Assembly: GCA_019787685.1 (NCBI GenBank)
Contig: JAHNUO010000025.1
Coordinates: forward strand, 124,001 to 188,000
Source: Chiua virens
Lineage: Eukaryota; Basidiomycota; Agaricomycetes; Boletales; Boletaceae
Length of the DNA: 64,000 nucleotides
Direction of reading: 5' to 3'
The number at the start of each line of letters is the position of its first letter. The first letter of the stretch is position 1. The notes beneath the pieces were generated by a model that searched no databases, was not told the DNA's origin, and worked only from the letters and a program-made list of their open reading frames with translations. Both the position numbers and the translations under genes were made by a program. Positions 37,440 to 49,384 of this stretch are shown in pieces.

Positions 37440-39110
37440 TATTTATTTATCAATAACCAGTCGATGCAGCGGTTTCGATGTATCAAAAGCTTGTCGTTAG
37501 CACTAAACTGTGATACAACACGCACTGTGAATGAGACGTCCTTCCCAACTAACGTCAATGATATATCAACAAGAGTAGTAGTATCTGTGCACCAAGGTGA
37601 TTGATGTATCAACAATATATCACCGAAGGTTCGTCCTATCCGTGTGGACCACTCCCCCTGCTGCGGCAGTGCTGCCTGTGATGTATCACCCCCGGCCCCC
37701 ATATACTAGTAACACATCCCCTACTCTGAGTTACTGATACATCATCGAAGGTTCATCCCATCCGCTCCCGTGCTGTCAGTGATGTATCACCCCCGCTATA
37801 TATCACCCCGTGCACACATCCCTTACTCTGAGTCTCTGATATATCACTGAAGGTTCGTCCTATCCGCTCCCCCTGCTGCCTGTGATGTATCACCCCCAGC
37901 CCCCATATACTACTAATAGTACACGTCCCCTGCTCCCCCTGCTGTCAGTGATGTATCACCCCCGCTATATATCACCCTGCATTCGCGAAGGGATCGCTAG
38001 GATTATCCAGCCCAGTATCAAATCCAGATATGGTAGTTCCACCTCGGAGGATGTCGGATGCGTGCGCACGTCTCTACTCTGACTCTGAGTCTCTGATACA
38101 TAACCGGTCCACTGGAGGTTTATCCCGGATTGCCATCCGCTCCCCCGGGCCCTGCTGCTAGTGATGTATCACCCCCGCTATATATCACCCCACCATGCGC
38201 ACATCTCTGAGGCACTGATACATCACTGAAGGTTCGTCCCAATGGTCCCATCCGCTCCCCCTGTTGTCAGTGATGTATTACCCCACTATACACATGTCCC
38301 CCCTACTCTTAATCTCTGATGCATCACCATCCCCTGCCAGTGTTGCCAGTGATGTATCACCCCCGCTATAGTATATGATCACTTCCAAGTTGTGCGCACG
38401 TCCCTACTTTGAGTCTCTGATACATCACCGAAGGTTCGTCCCATCCGCTCCTCCTGTTACCAGCGATGTATCACCCCTGCTATACATCCCCCTTGCACAT
38501 TGCTGATATATTACACGTTGGCTAACCATGACTTCCAAACGATACATCACTAACCGCTTTCTAAGCCACATATCGCACATGTGCGCCTTGCCTCTGATAC
38601 ATCCAAGTCACCTCCGCGGGCCGCTAGCGCACACATCTAGCCTCTGATACATCACTAAAGGTTCGCCCCGCCCGCCCCCCAGCTGATGTATCACACACAT
38701 TGACTAACTTCCAAATGATACATCGTTAACCACATCCTAGTAAGCCATATATTGCACACTCAGGCTGGCATGTGTGCCTCGCCGCTAATACATCACGAAC
38801 TTAAAGGTCTCAGGCTGACAAATCTCATCCCTCCTTTTCGAAAGCCAGAAGCATCAAGAGTGCTGCACACTTCAATACGCCCTGTCTTTATCGAATTTGT
38901 GCCTGTTATGTCTACCCTGTCTTCGAAGACACGCCAGTCCCAGTGTTGAGACGTCCTCCCCTATATATGTACATGTCCTCTCTGTGTGATACATCACTCA
39001 AGGTTCGTTTCACACACACCCCACTGGCAAGTCCCTCCGCTGATGTATCGCTTATGAACCTCGTATCTGAAGAGCTGATACATCAACAATTGACCCATCT
39101 TTGTTGCTAC
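37440..39110. repeat. KDZ left subterminal TGATRTATCA array
   Basis: Dozens of dispersed copies of GATGTATCAC, TGATACATCA and TGATATATCA, set in repeated C-rich context (TATCACCCCCGCTATATATC). The core TGATATATCA is its own reverse complement. A transposase-binding role is likely by analogy. Confidence 0.85.
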
Positions 39111-39449
39111 ATCACACTCGGTTCATACTTACCGTCCTAATCTATCACACATGGTCTGTATTGCACTTGGTTATCACCCGGCGCATGACCACCTTGAAGA
39201 CTTCAGACTCAGAGTATGTGTGAATGTGCGGTCACCTTATGCACTCGCGCGTGAATCAGCAGCGTGATACCCTTGTTCATGTTCAAGTTGGCATTCGTTT
39301 ATCTCAATGTATGCAACACTGAGTCAAAGTACCGGTACCAATTCTAACTACCCAATTGCACTTGTCTTCGTCTCACCTCGAGAATAAACGCGATCATGTC
39401 GACTTCTTCCTTTTCCTAGAGAACATCAATAACCATCACACAATGTCTC

Positions 39450-41702
39450 TCAAGCAACGCACTTGGTCACATTCCCACTTTTGGCAGGCGCGGCTCTTTT
39501 TTTGATTGCAGGGACATCGGCACCAATGGAGTTCGAGACGTCATTGCGCTTTGAAGGCTGACGTGAGCGTTTCCCCTTTGTTTTTGGGGGATTGTCCACT
39601 GTGGCCGTCTCGGGCTGTGGGACAGTGGGATGAGTAGCAGGCCCTTGCATTGAACCATCTTCTCCGGCGGGGAGATGCAGAACACTCTGGGGGGTGTCAG
39701 GCCCATTTGAAATGACAGATGGGATCAGTTGTGGCTGAGCAACCGCGGTAGAGGGCTGAACAGTGGGAAGAATTGACTGCACTGGAACAGACTGGGTGGT
39801 TGGTGGGTTGTGTGCCATCGGCAGAGTTACCATGGAGGCGGGCTGAATGGGTGGGTTCGGCTGCATAACAGTGGTCAGCTGGTTGTACACAATGGGCTGA
39901 GGAGGATCGCTCTGTGTAGAAGGAAGGACGGGTTGTGATGGCTGACCCTGAGCAGACGCAGGCAGAGGGGCGGGGCCAACCAAGGGAGGTGGCATGAGTG
40001 AGTGCGCCATCGGCAGAGATTGACCGATGGGTTGAAAGATGGGTGGGTTCGGCTGCACAATAGTGGTCGGCTGGTTGTAGACGATGGGCTGAGGTTGATC
40101 AATCTGTGCGGAAGGGCTCGGAAGGACAGGTTGTGATGGCTGACCCTGAACAGACGCAGGCGGAGGGGTGGGGCCGACCAAGGGAGACTGGGACTGTAAC
40201 ACAGGCTGAGCCAGCACCACAGGGGGGTTGAGGGAGGGAAGCACGCCTGACTCGGAAGCCGTGCCACTCACAGGTGTGGGCTGACTCGTCGATGGAGTGG
40301 CAAACACAGTCAGGCTGTCACCATACTTCGCCAGGAAATCATCCAATTGAGATATTGCAGCTGGATTCCCAAAATCGTACGAGAAGTCCAAGGCATTGTT
40401 GGTAACTTCATTTGGTCCCAGGAGTCCATTCAGTCTCAAGTCGGGCCATGTGTCCTTCATCAAGTCAGTAGGCTTAGTCATCTGGAGAAGTTGGGGCTGT
40501 GTCGGCTGTGGCACCGAAGCTTCCGACACAGGACCCTCCTCGATTGTCCCTGACTCTGACGCTCCTGCAGTCTGACTGGCGCCCTCAAGATCACTGTGAT
40601 CATCCTCCTTTATCTCTGAAAGAGATATTTCTGGAAGGGATGCTGTAAAAGTGAGTCAGAAGCACACAAAGTGGCAGGCGCTAACTTCAACGTACCAGAT
40701 ACTCTGTCTAAAAAACTCTTGTAAGGCTGCATGAAAGTCTCGGCGAAATTTGGGTGTGCTTGATCAAACGTATTGCCGAGTTGTGTCGTCCCCACGTGAA
40801 CACTATAGGCCTCAACACGACCGCTCGCCTCAGGTGAGGGCCCACCCATGAGCACAGAGAACGACCATCCAGTTAACTCCTGCAATCCTTTCAAGAAGTG
40901 CCCCAACGTCGGTGCCACTCTCCCAATGTAACTGTAAGTCATCCGATTACACTCTATCCCTGCTCAAAGCGAGGTTGACTTACTATTCAGGTTTTTGCCT
41001 ACCTCCTTTTGACTCTGGCTCGTCATCTCGTTGTTCCACAATCTCTTGCCAGCGAGTCTCCACTTTTGCCTTGATCTCCTCCGATTCCTTTTTGTAGGCG
41101 TCCTGCGCTGCTCTCATTATAGCAGACACTTTCGGCGTTACATTGGCTCCTTTATGCCCCTCGGATGCTGCCGCAATGGCCTCGTCTTTGGGTACGTCAC
41201 AACCATCTTCAAGTTTCAAAAGCGGCTTCACCCTCTCCTCATAGTATAGATTGAGGTAAACCTCAATTTTTTGGGGCTTTCTAGAACGTGGATCCCTCGC
41301 TTTCATCAAATCCGATATGAGGGCTGCACAGGACTTGATGTCTGCGTGCTTGGCCTGCCGGTTCTTTTTGCCTGCACCCCACTTGTTGCGAGCTCTATTA
41401 CACAATTGCTACATGGACTCGGATGTCAGCACAAACGCGAACACAACACCGTTATTGGTACGTACACTTTTACGCACTCCTTCCGCTTTCTCGACCTCCT
41501 GTTTCTGCTCCGTGGATAAAGTTGCACCCTTGGTCCATTCAGGAAATAACATGGCCTCTTCAGGGTACTTCTGAAACCAAGCGTCGTAAAAACGTGGCCA
41601 GAAGCTTGAGTACTCCCGTTTAGCCTGAGATTCTAAATACTCCTGGTAGTATGACTCAAGGAACTCGTTCTGCTCCGCCGTCATCCAAGGGGGTGGCGCC
41701 AT
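39450..41702 (-). CDS. KDZ-borne accessory protein, Pro/Gln-rich
   Basis: Five exons. Exon 1 (ATG 41702) reads PPPWMTAEQNEFLESYYQEY with FWPRFYDAWFQKYPEE; exon 2 CNRARNKWGAGKKNRQAKHA, PQKIEVYLNLYYEERVKPLL; exon 3 SYIGRVAPTLGHFLKGLQEL with TGWSFSVLMGGPSPEASG and FMQPYKSFLDRVS. The last exon has LDFSYDFGNPAAISQLDDFL and a long Pro/Gln region with two similar repeats of about 55 residues around PASAQGQPSQPVLPS and PIVYNQ, ending in a basic KGKRSRQPSKRND tail. I recall this family as recurrent in Agaricomycete transposons, of unknown function. The gene is the far-left, divergent partner of the others in the element. No break seen. Confidence 0.7.
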
Positions 41703-41837
41703 CTGCTGGAAGGTTAGTGTGAGGTTAATGATAGACTTCGAGCTGACATTCCGTTATTATCCGTGGACTTGCGCTCACTGGCAGAGAAATGTGCCGGATC
41801 AGACAGAAATTTGAATGTGCGTGCTACGCGATAAAGG

Positions 41838-41925
41838 TGTGCTGGGAGAGATGAGAGACGCCTGTGCTGGGAGAGAAACGCGCTTGTTGGGAGAGAAACG
41901 CGCTTGCTGGGAGAGAAACGCGCTG
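41838..41925. repeat. Minisatellite of about 23 bp, four units
   Basis: Tandem units of GCTGGGAGAGAAACGCGCTT with small changes, in the upstream region of the gene ending at 39450. Confidence 0.8.
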
Positions 41926-42249
41926 ACTCAAGTGACAAGGTGCCTGCCCGCAAGTCTTTCCTTAGCCAATCTCCGAGGTCGGGGAGACCATGAGGGTGTG
42001 TTCCTACTAAATGACTTCTGAAGTTCTGAAGGTAATGAGTTGCTAACATGTTGTGGCGCCGACGTGGCGTTGGATTCGATACAACTGCAGATTTCATTTA
42101 GTTCCAACAATGAAGCACACTTTGGCAACTGTGGACCACCCTGCACGTCATGAAGCCCCCACCACACACATTCTACCAGTATGAGGTAACACTCCAAACC
42201 TTTTCCGACTGGATTCACCCTCCATGACAGTCCTGCCACTGTCCACAGG

Positions 42250-42418
42250 CTATCCGTCCCTCGGACTTCTAGAAGCAAACTGATATATCAGTGAGCTCAG
42301 ATTTATCACGTCTTCGGACTGATATATAGTACCACAGTGACTCCCCGTCCAGATATACATCATCCCCCTCGCACCTCATATCGCCTCCTCGCCTCCTCTT
42401 CAAACCTCTTACTCCTAC
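42250..42418. promoter_or_regulatory. Divergent promoter with TGATATATCA copy
   Basis: Between the minus gene (start 41702) and the plus gene at 42419. It contains CTGATATATCAG at about 42280-42291 and a partial CTGATATATAG near 42320, the same palindrome as in the element's terminal arrays. This could let the transposase bind its own internal promoter. Confidence 0.5.
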
Positions 42419-43863
42419 ATGGCGTCCGTTCCTCCTCCCCCTGCTTTTGCAGAACCTCGCATCCCTGATCGACGCTGTATGTCGGCCTCAGAGCATATTC
42501 GTGAGTTGGCATGACCACACTACTCACGAGCACACCAAGTACTCATGGTCTCTCGACTTTGTGTGGGTGTTTGCGTCTGCAGGTTGGCATGACGATATCA
42601 TGAAGTTGGAGCTGTCAACCGACGATGCTCAGCGTTTATGCCAGAACATTCAAGCCCGTATCTTCCTCCTGAGGAAGAAGGATGCGATTGGCGTGACAGC
42701 CGGAGGTTAGTTTTTAGCCTGCAGTCCGGCAGTTTTTGAATCCCCATTCTCAAGGCGCCCCCCTTTATGAGTTGCCTCCAATCCCTCAGCTTCGTCGTCA
42801 ACACTTTGAACCTCCCAATAATGTTCACGTTCCCCGACATCACGACACCGTTGTAGAAAAGTAATATAAGGTTGAATGAGAAGAAAGGTGGGGCGATAAG
42901 TTCGTCCCAAGGGGGGTTATGTTTGAAGGGATGATGGATTCAGGTTTGTCTAAGAGTCCTAGAAGCTGCTGGACAATCCGGAATGAAAAGCGGTCGATAT
43001 AAGAGTATCCGGGTGGGGGCGAAGCGATGAGGGTATTGATTCGAGTAGATGAGACGTCGAGGAACGATAGGACGAGGTAAAAGAGAAGCTATCCAGCTCA
43101 CTCACGCACGGGAGAGTAAACAGGAGATCTCCTGAACGCAGAAAGACAATATTTTTGTGTTAGAAACAGGGTTTTATAGTCCTGGGCATATCCCAGGACT
43201 GTTAAAGGTAATCCGACCCTAAGTAAGTGTACAGGATTGACGTAGGGTGAGTATGGAAAGAAGGGGTGTCAAACCTTGTAGATGACAAAGAAAGGGAAGG
43301 TGTTAGGATAGTAATGACCTTAATAAGGCCAAATCGAGTAGAACAAGTCAAATCGGATGAAGCGGAATACGTATGAAAGCACCGGATTGGATCGCGTTGA
43401 CTCGGATTGGACTCGGATTGAACTCGGATGATCTGTAAACGCTAGGAATGAAACCGGGCTGGCACGAAGTCGATGGCGGATGAGACGGGAGATGATATGA
43501 CATGATGAAGAGCGAGGAAAATGTATCCTACAACCGTAGGGAGTATCTAACTCCTACACCGTCACTTACAAGGACTTCTCTTTCGTGATGCCTTCCAGCT
43601 TTGTGGGTAAAGACTTCTATGTCATCACGCGAGGCGCCTTGGTTGGCGTTTTGCTGCATTGGTGGGTTGTGTCCGTTTATGGGGCTCCATGCACATGGTT
43701 GATCTTCAGGTTGTTGCATAGGACACGCACTGCTCCGTACGTTCTGGGAGTTAAAGGTGCAGTTTTTGTCAAGGTTGATACCCTTGAGGAAGGCGCTCGT
43801 CTCATGCTTGACGCCATTGATGATGGTTTGGCGAAATATTTGAACACTCCTGTATTGCCATAA
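42419..43863 (+). pseudogene. Small viroplasmin/RNase H1-N-like protein, split by LTR
   Basis: Exons from 42419: MASVPPPPAFAEPRIPDRRC, then WHDDIMKLELSTDDAQRL. A third exon from about 42757 (APLYELPPIPQLRRQHFEPP, ending HHDT) continues in frame after the LTR with VTYKDFSFVMPSSFVGKDFY. The next part, VITRGALVGVLLHW and, after an intron, TAPYVLGVKGAVFVKVDTLE, has the layout of the small hybrid-binding domain of RNase H1 N-termini. Removing 42852-43557 plus one target copy joins the codons exactly (D-T-V-T-Y). Unless the LTR is spliced out, the gene is dead. Confidence 0.65.
42852..43558 (-). mobile_element. Solo LTR
   Basis: About 706 bp with inverted TGTAG...CTACA ends and ACCGT on both sides (42847-42851 and 43558-43562; the last CA base and first target base overlap, so the target copy is 4 or 5 bp). 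Read on the minus strand it has a TATA-like CTATAAAACCC near 43180 and the TCCTGGGCATATCCCAGGA palindrome. No internal retroelement genes remain, so it is a recombined solo LTR. Confidence 0.8.
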
Positions 43864-44091
43864 ATATGTAGACATGTTGTTGCGACATTTGCCAATGAAT
43901 GACACACGCCTGTTATTATATTTTGACGTGCTAGACGACCTTGTTATTATATGGATGAAATGTGAAATGGATGCATAGAAGTGGTCAAACACACACGTGT
44001 GACATGTCGTAATCACGATCAGAGTAAATCTCCCATTAATCTCCTATTACTCTCCTATTAATCTCCTATTGTCTCAGCATATTGGTTAACC

Positions 44092-44915
44092 ATGACAAGT
44101 CGATACTGTGCGTATGCTCAGCTCTGCTGGGGTATCGATGACCAGATGTGATCATCAACCCTCTTATAAAGTGAATCGCAGAACTTGTACTGTGTCAAAT
44201 GCACTGAAATCTACAGACTCAGACTCGGAAGTGCCACAACTCGAAGCAGAGAAGCACCGTGACATTGCTTCAAGCCGCATCACCCGTTATCACTATATCT
44301 CAAACGATGCCGAGACCAAGAGTGTACCATACCCCACAGGAGAGACAACTAGCTGCCCGTGCCTCGCGCGCCAGATATTATGATAGGTAGATGAACGTTC
44401 ATCTGAATCTTAAGAAGGTCGTTCTTTTCAGACCTGTTCAACAGAAACCGTCATGATATTAATGCAAAGGCGCGACGGAAACGACGCAAGACAACTGCTA
44501 GGTCAGTCTCAGATGACAGGTATGTTTGTGTCATGCGCTGTATCCCGTCGTCACCAACAAACTACTATGCAACAGTTCATCATCCACGCCAGCCCATTCA
44601 CTAGAAACCATCATCGGTCCATCACTCTACGGCTTAATGGACTCTCTCTGTTTGGACTACATATCTACGAAGTCCTACAGTCGCATCAACGCCGTTCACG
44701 ATGCCGCTGGAGTTGTTTTCAAGGCTTTGTCAAGCACGAGCTCCACTCGCACTGGCACAGGTGACACTCATGAAGTTTTGCCATTGCAGACATGCGTACG
44801 TTCAGCTTTAGAGGTCATAGAGAATCTTCTATTGGCAGCAATGGAGAACAAGGATGTCGCAGTCATGCGCCAGCAAGGCCGGTTCCTGTATCAGTCCTTT
44901 AGCGAGAAGTCGTAA
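44092..44915 (+). CDS. KDZ-borne hypothetical protein
   Basis: The best-supported part is the last exon (about 44574-44915): SLETIIGPSLYGLMDSLCLD, KSYSRINAVHDAAGVVFKAL, ALEVIENLLLAAMENKDVAV and QGRFLYQSFSEKS then stop. An upstream coding block (44142-44383) has SNALKSTDSDSEVPQLEAEK. A short basic exon (NAKARRKRRKTTAR near 44470) may link them. The ATG at 44092 is a guess. No family recognised. Confidence 0.45.
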
Positions 44916-44958
44916 TATATTACGTTGTCACCATGTGCGGGTCAAGAAGTGTCTAAGT

Positions 44959-45434
44959 TTACAATACACATAAGTGATGCGCGACTTGCTCTTTCTGCAG
45001 ACTCAACACATGGTCATCGATCATCGTTTGGGCAATCCAATCCAAAGGTAATGCCAAAAGTGCAATAGCCACCATAGATCCACCTGTAGAAATGTTGAAT
45101 ATGCTAAGTGGGGAAACGAAAAATGAACGATGTGACTCGTGACGGCAACGTGACAACTGACCCGACGAAGAATTTCCTTTTGCTTAAACACCTCTTGTTG
45201 CTCCGGGTAGTCCAATGCAACTTGGAAGGGAATATGAGGGAACATATGTGCCCTCAGTGGCCACCTCACATCGAACCCATTGGTGATCTCGCGGAAATAC
45301 TCCCGTCGTTCGATTCGGTCGTCAAATCTCCAGGTGGGTCGCTGATAGAATTCTCGCACAATCCACCCGAGCTGACTGCCACTCAGGGGGACAGCAGGTG
45401 GAACGTCTGGGTGGCCTGGCGGTCTGTGTGGCAT
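44959..45434 (-). CDS. KDZ-borne hypothetical protein, two exons
   Basis: Exon 1 from 45434 reads SGSQLGWIVREFYQRPTWRF and PHIPFQVALDYPEQQEVFKQ. After an intron (gtcagt...cttag, near 45115-45175) exon 2 reads ISTGGSMVAIALLALPLDWI and ends HHLCVL. Composition is protein-like, but no domain is known and the true start could lie further upstream. It converges on the gene ending at 44915, with only 43 bp between stops. Confidence 0.4.
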
Positions 45435-45848
45435 TGTCCCTCCCAGTGGCCTATTGGTGTGATATCAATTACGGTCACACCCACCAAGGAGAAGGAGACG
45501 CTCACTGGTAGAAGAGAGGGACAAGGAAGGTGTGTCGTTACAGACTGATGCATGATCAATGCATGATCCCTTCTTTTAATGTCGGTCTCATTGCTTGCAT
45601 TCCCACGTAGAAAGTGAATCAATGGTGTCACGCGATAGTTGGAAGCGGCTGCTCACCATCGGTCATGAATCAGAGATGATCCTCTCTGGTTCACCCTCCG
45701 TCGGTGTCGCGCGACTCGGATGGAACCAACTGCCTACCATCGGTCATGAATCAGAGATTGCCCTCTCCCGGGTTCGTCCTTGTTTGACATGCTCACCGTC
45801 CGTCATTAATCAGAGATCACCCTCAGCCACTCACCCTTACTTTCGACT

Positions 45849-48800
45849 ATGCCTGGCGGACGCCCATCAAAAAAAATTCGTCTCACCAAGTATGTCTGTC
45901 AGAAAGACCAACCTGAACATCAACGGTTCCATACATACCGTGCAAGCGCAGATGGGCAGATCACAGTAGCCCCAACATTTGCACGAACTCAAGCGATTAA
46001 CGGCGATGTGGATCCTCAAGCAACTGAGTCGGAGGTCCCATATGACGAGTGGCAGGAGATCGCCACAGATGCAGACCAGGTGACGAGCGGTGATATGGAC
46101 GAGGGTAGGAGTAAACGTGCATTGAACGTAAGGCCTGTGTTTTTTACTCATTGTGTCATCTCATCTTGGTCGTTCCACAGACAAACCCTCTGCTTCAGTG
46201 GCTCCCTGAACGGGGGTCATTCCTGGATGAATTCATTCGTTTGGAAGGACAAGGCCACAACATCCGTGATGCCTGTGACTGTGGCCGCAGCGAACCTGCA
46301 CACTATCGTTGTGTGGACTGTTTTGGCACCCATATGGCATGCCTGCATTGTATGCTTGCACGCCATGCGTATTCGCCACTACATAGAATCCAGGTATGTA
46401 TCCACTCTCACATACTGCTCACGCGTTGATGGGTCTGGCAGGAATGGAATGGCCACTTTTTCAGCCGCGTCACTCTCAAGTCATTGGGTCTGCGCATCCA
46501 ACTAGGTCACCCCCCTGGCGAAATCTGCAAAAATCGGAAGGCCGCTGCTGGAAATGACTTCGTGGTGATCGATGTCAATGGAATCCACGAAGTCAACCTT
46601 GATTTTTGTGGGTGTGAGCATGACCAGACTCATTACAAGCAGCTCCTCCGTTCTCGATGGTTTCCTGCAACAACTTCTGACCCTCGCACTGTGGCGACAT
46701 TTGCGGTTCTCAAAAACTACCATTTACTATCCCTCGAGTCCAAAGCATCAGCTTTCGAGTTCTACAGTAGCCTCTCACGACTGAGCGACAACACAGGGTT
46801 GGTGGAAGTACGAGACCGTTATCCCGCATTCCTGCGTATGATGCAGGAATATCGCCATCTTAAACAACTCATGCGTGCTGGCAGAGGCCATGATCCCCAG
46901 GGCCTAGAGAATACTCAAGAAGGCGAATGCGTAGTGAAATGCCCAGCCTGTCCTCATCCAGGCATCAACCTACCAGAGGGATGGAACGCAAAGAAGTCGG
47001 CAGAGGGGTATGTTTCTTGGCTTTGCAGCTAGCGTGTACTCACAAGTGGTTTTTGTTTCAACGCAGTTGGATCTACGCACTTTTCATCGCCATTGACGCA
47101 AATTTCCGGTTGAAACGTAAGGCGGTCTCATCGGATCAATCAGACCCAAGTCTCAATCGTGGCTGGGCCTACTTCGTGGAAGAAGGAACTTATAAAAATT
47201 ACCTAAGTCAGCGCGGGAACGTGCCGCAGGAGGTGCGTATTAAGTGAGACTAAGCTTGGATCTGCCTGACGCCAAATGCAGAAAAGCACGTGTGTCAGTC
47301 ACAATGCCGTCAACATGGCAGACTCTAAGTCATCACGGGGTCTCGCTGCTACAGGAGTCGGTACCGTTGATTGTGCCCAGCACGAGATGAAGCTACCAAA
47401 TGGTGTTGGGGACCTTCAAAAAGGAGAGAAGTGAGTGCATAATCATTGCTAGTAAATGCTCAATACTAATTGCGTAGATATGTAAACATGGATTATCTCG
47501 TATTCTCCGCCATCGCCCACTTCGCCGTCCTCATGTTCAACTTCTCGTACGACATTGCCTGTCAATGGCACAAAAAAATTTGGAATTGTATGGTGGCGAT
47601 GCCACAGGAACTGCAAATCAATCACGAAGAGAAGATTGTGCGCTTCTTCGTACCTAAATTCCATCTTCGTGCCCATATCCAAAAATGTCAAACTGCGTTC
47701 TCATTTAACTTTACCCGCGGCGTTGGTCGAACTGATGGGGAAGCTCCGGAGTGAGGCTGGGCTAATTTCAACCGCGTGGCCTCCAGTACGAAAGAGATGG
47801 GTCCTGGTGCACGACGAGACCATCTTGACGATCACTTTGGTGATTCAAATTGGAAAAAAAGAATGGCGCTGGGTAGGTGGGATGTGCAGGGACATGGTAC
47901 CAGTAGTAAATCTAATCTTCGATGACAGGATGTACAATAACGCGCAAGATAGCCGATGCTGTCCCGAGGGCAGAAGCGCATAGACAGGAGCTTGAGGAGC
48001 TTGAGAAAATTCTAGACCGCAAGGAATTAGAGAGATGGCAAGTGGAGTATGCAGCATGGGAAGAAGACAAATCACAACCGAATCCCTTTGAAAGCCGGGT
48101 GACGCGTAAGTTAGGATGGTTGGCATACGAGGTTACTGACTCATCCATGGTAGCAATGACATTGTCTGCCGTGAGACTACGTCTTGCCGAAGAGGAAGCC
48201 AAGGAACTCAGCAAACATGCTGATGTATCACTCCATGCTGAAGTGTCGCCCTTTATACTTATTTCATCCGGCTTGGACATACAAGATTTGCAGTGAGTTT
48301 TGTCTATGTGTGGCGAGTACGGACGTGCTAACAAATGTTTTTTGTGTGTGAGGTGACATCTGGGAAGTGATGTCTCGGCGCTAGGGCTACATGCAACTGA
48401 TCTGCAAAAAGCAAACATCACCACTCGCAGAAATGCACTTCAGAGAAAGATTGATGCATGGATACAGGTACAGCTCTTGTACATGCCCTCTGTAGCTGCG
48501 TTACGCTCCCAGACTTCCTCTGACGACGCAGAAGACACGGCAAACCGAGCCGAAAAAATAAAACTCATGCTGCCATCCGAGTTGGCTGCTGGGACTCCTT
48601 GCGACACCCGCTTGCTAAGGTTGGAGTGGGACCTTCGGTATGCTCAAGCTGATGATGCTCTGAACGAAGTACAGCGAAGCATACAGCTGTACTCGCATCT
48701 CTCAATGTTCAAGGTGGCCAACATCCGAGGGCAAAAAAGTAATACACGTGCTCGGAGTGCTCTTGATTATGCCGAGAAGAGAAAGCAGCAAGCAAAATCA

Positions 48801-49368
48801 AAATACACGGCTGCACGGACAGCGTTGCAGACGCTGGCTCCATTGTTGGGGAAGGTTGGCTGGGAAGACCAGCTTCTTCCATTGCGCGATGCTGACATGA
48901 GGTATCTCTCTGACATGTTGGATGGCCAGACAGAAGGGACGCGGGATATGTCCTGGATTTGGAAGAGCCCTGACATTGCGCATAACCGTGAGGAGGGTCT
49001 GCAAGATAGTAAGGGGACTCTTCAGAGGGTGAGGCACAAACACTGATTCATCTATAACAGGTTTGCGAATTGAATGGTGTAAAGCGCGTGCACGCGCTGA
49101 ACGATGGCAAGAAGAAGAAATCCTACTGAGGGAAGAAATGCGAAGAATCGAGTGTTTTTTAGAGTGGGAGAAAGAGCAATGGCGACTTCGTGCATCGGCC
49201 CGCACGTTTGTCACCAACGCTGAGCGTGAGGGATGTGCCGCATATGCCGAACGGCAGGCCGCGTTGCGGGGGGGAATCATTGAGAGCACCACAGCTTTGT
49301 GGAAGACAATACCCATCTTGCGCTCCACGGAAGGCACCGAAAGCTCGAACAAAAGTTCCATGGGGTAG
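45849..49368 (+). pseudogene. KDZ transposase, one clear premature TGA
   Basis: A nearly complete KDZ transposase in about ten exons. It starts MPGGRPSKKIRLTKYVCQKD. A CxC2-type cysteine cluster follows (CDCGRSEPAHYRCVDCFGTH, MACLHCMLARHAYSPLHRIQ), then FCGCEHDQTHYKQLLRSRWF. The core has ALFIAIDANFRLKRKAV, FSYDIACQWHKKIW and FVPKFHLRAHIQKCQTAFSF, then GRTDGEAPE followed by TGA (47752-47754) and, in the same frame, GWANFNRVASSTKEMGPGAR. The family has Arg there. The C-terminal part (MTLSAVRLRLAEEEAKELSK, LGLHATDLQKANI, a long helical tail) is open to the stop at 49368. A second in-frame TGA may lie at 48354 unless a later acceptor at about 48370 is used. All other joins keep frame. Confidence 0.85.
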
Positions 49369-49384
49369 TTAAGTATTGTAGTAT

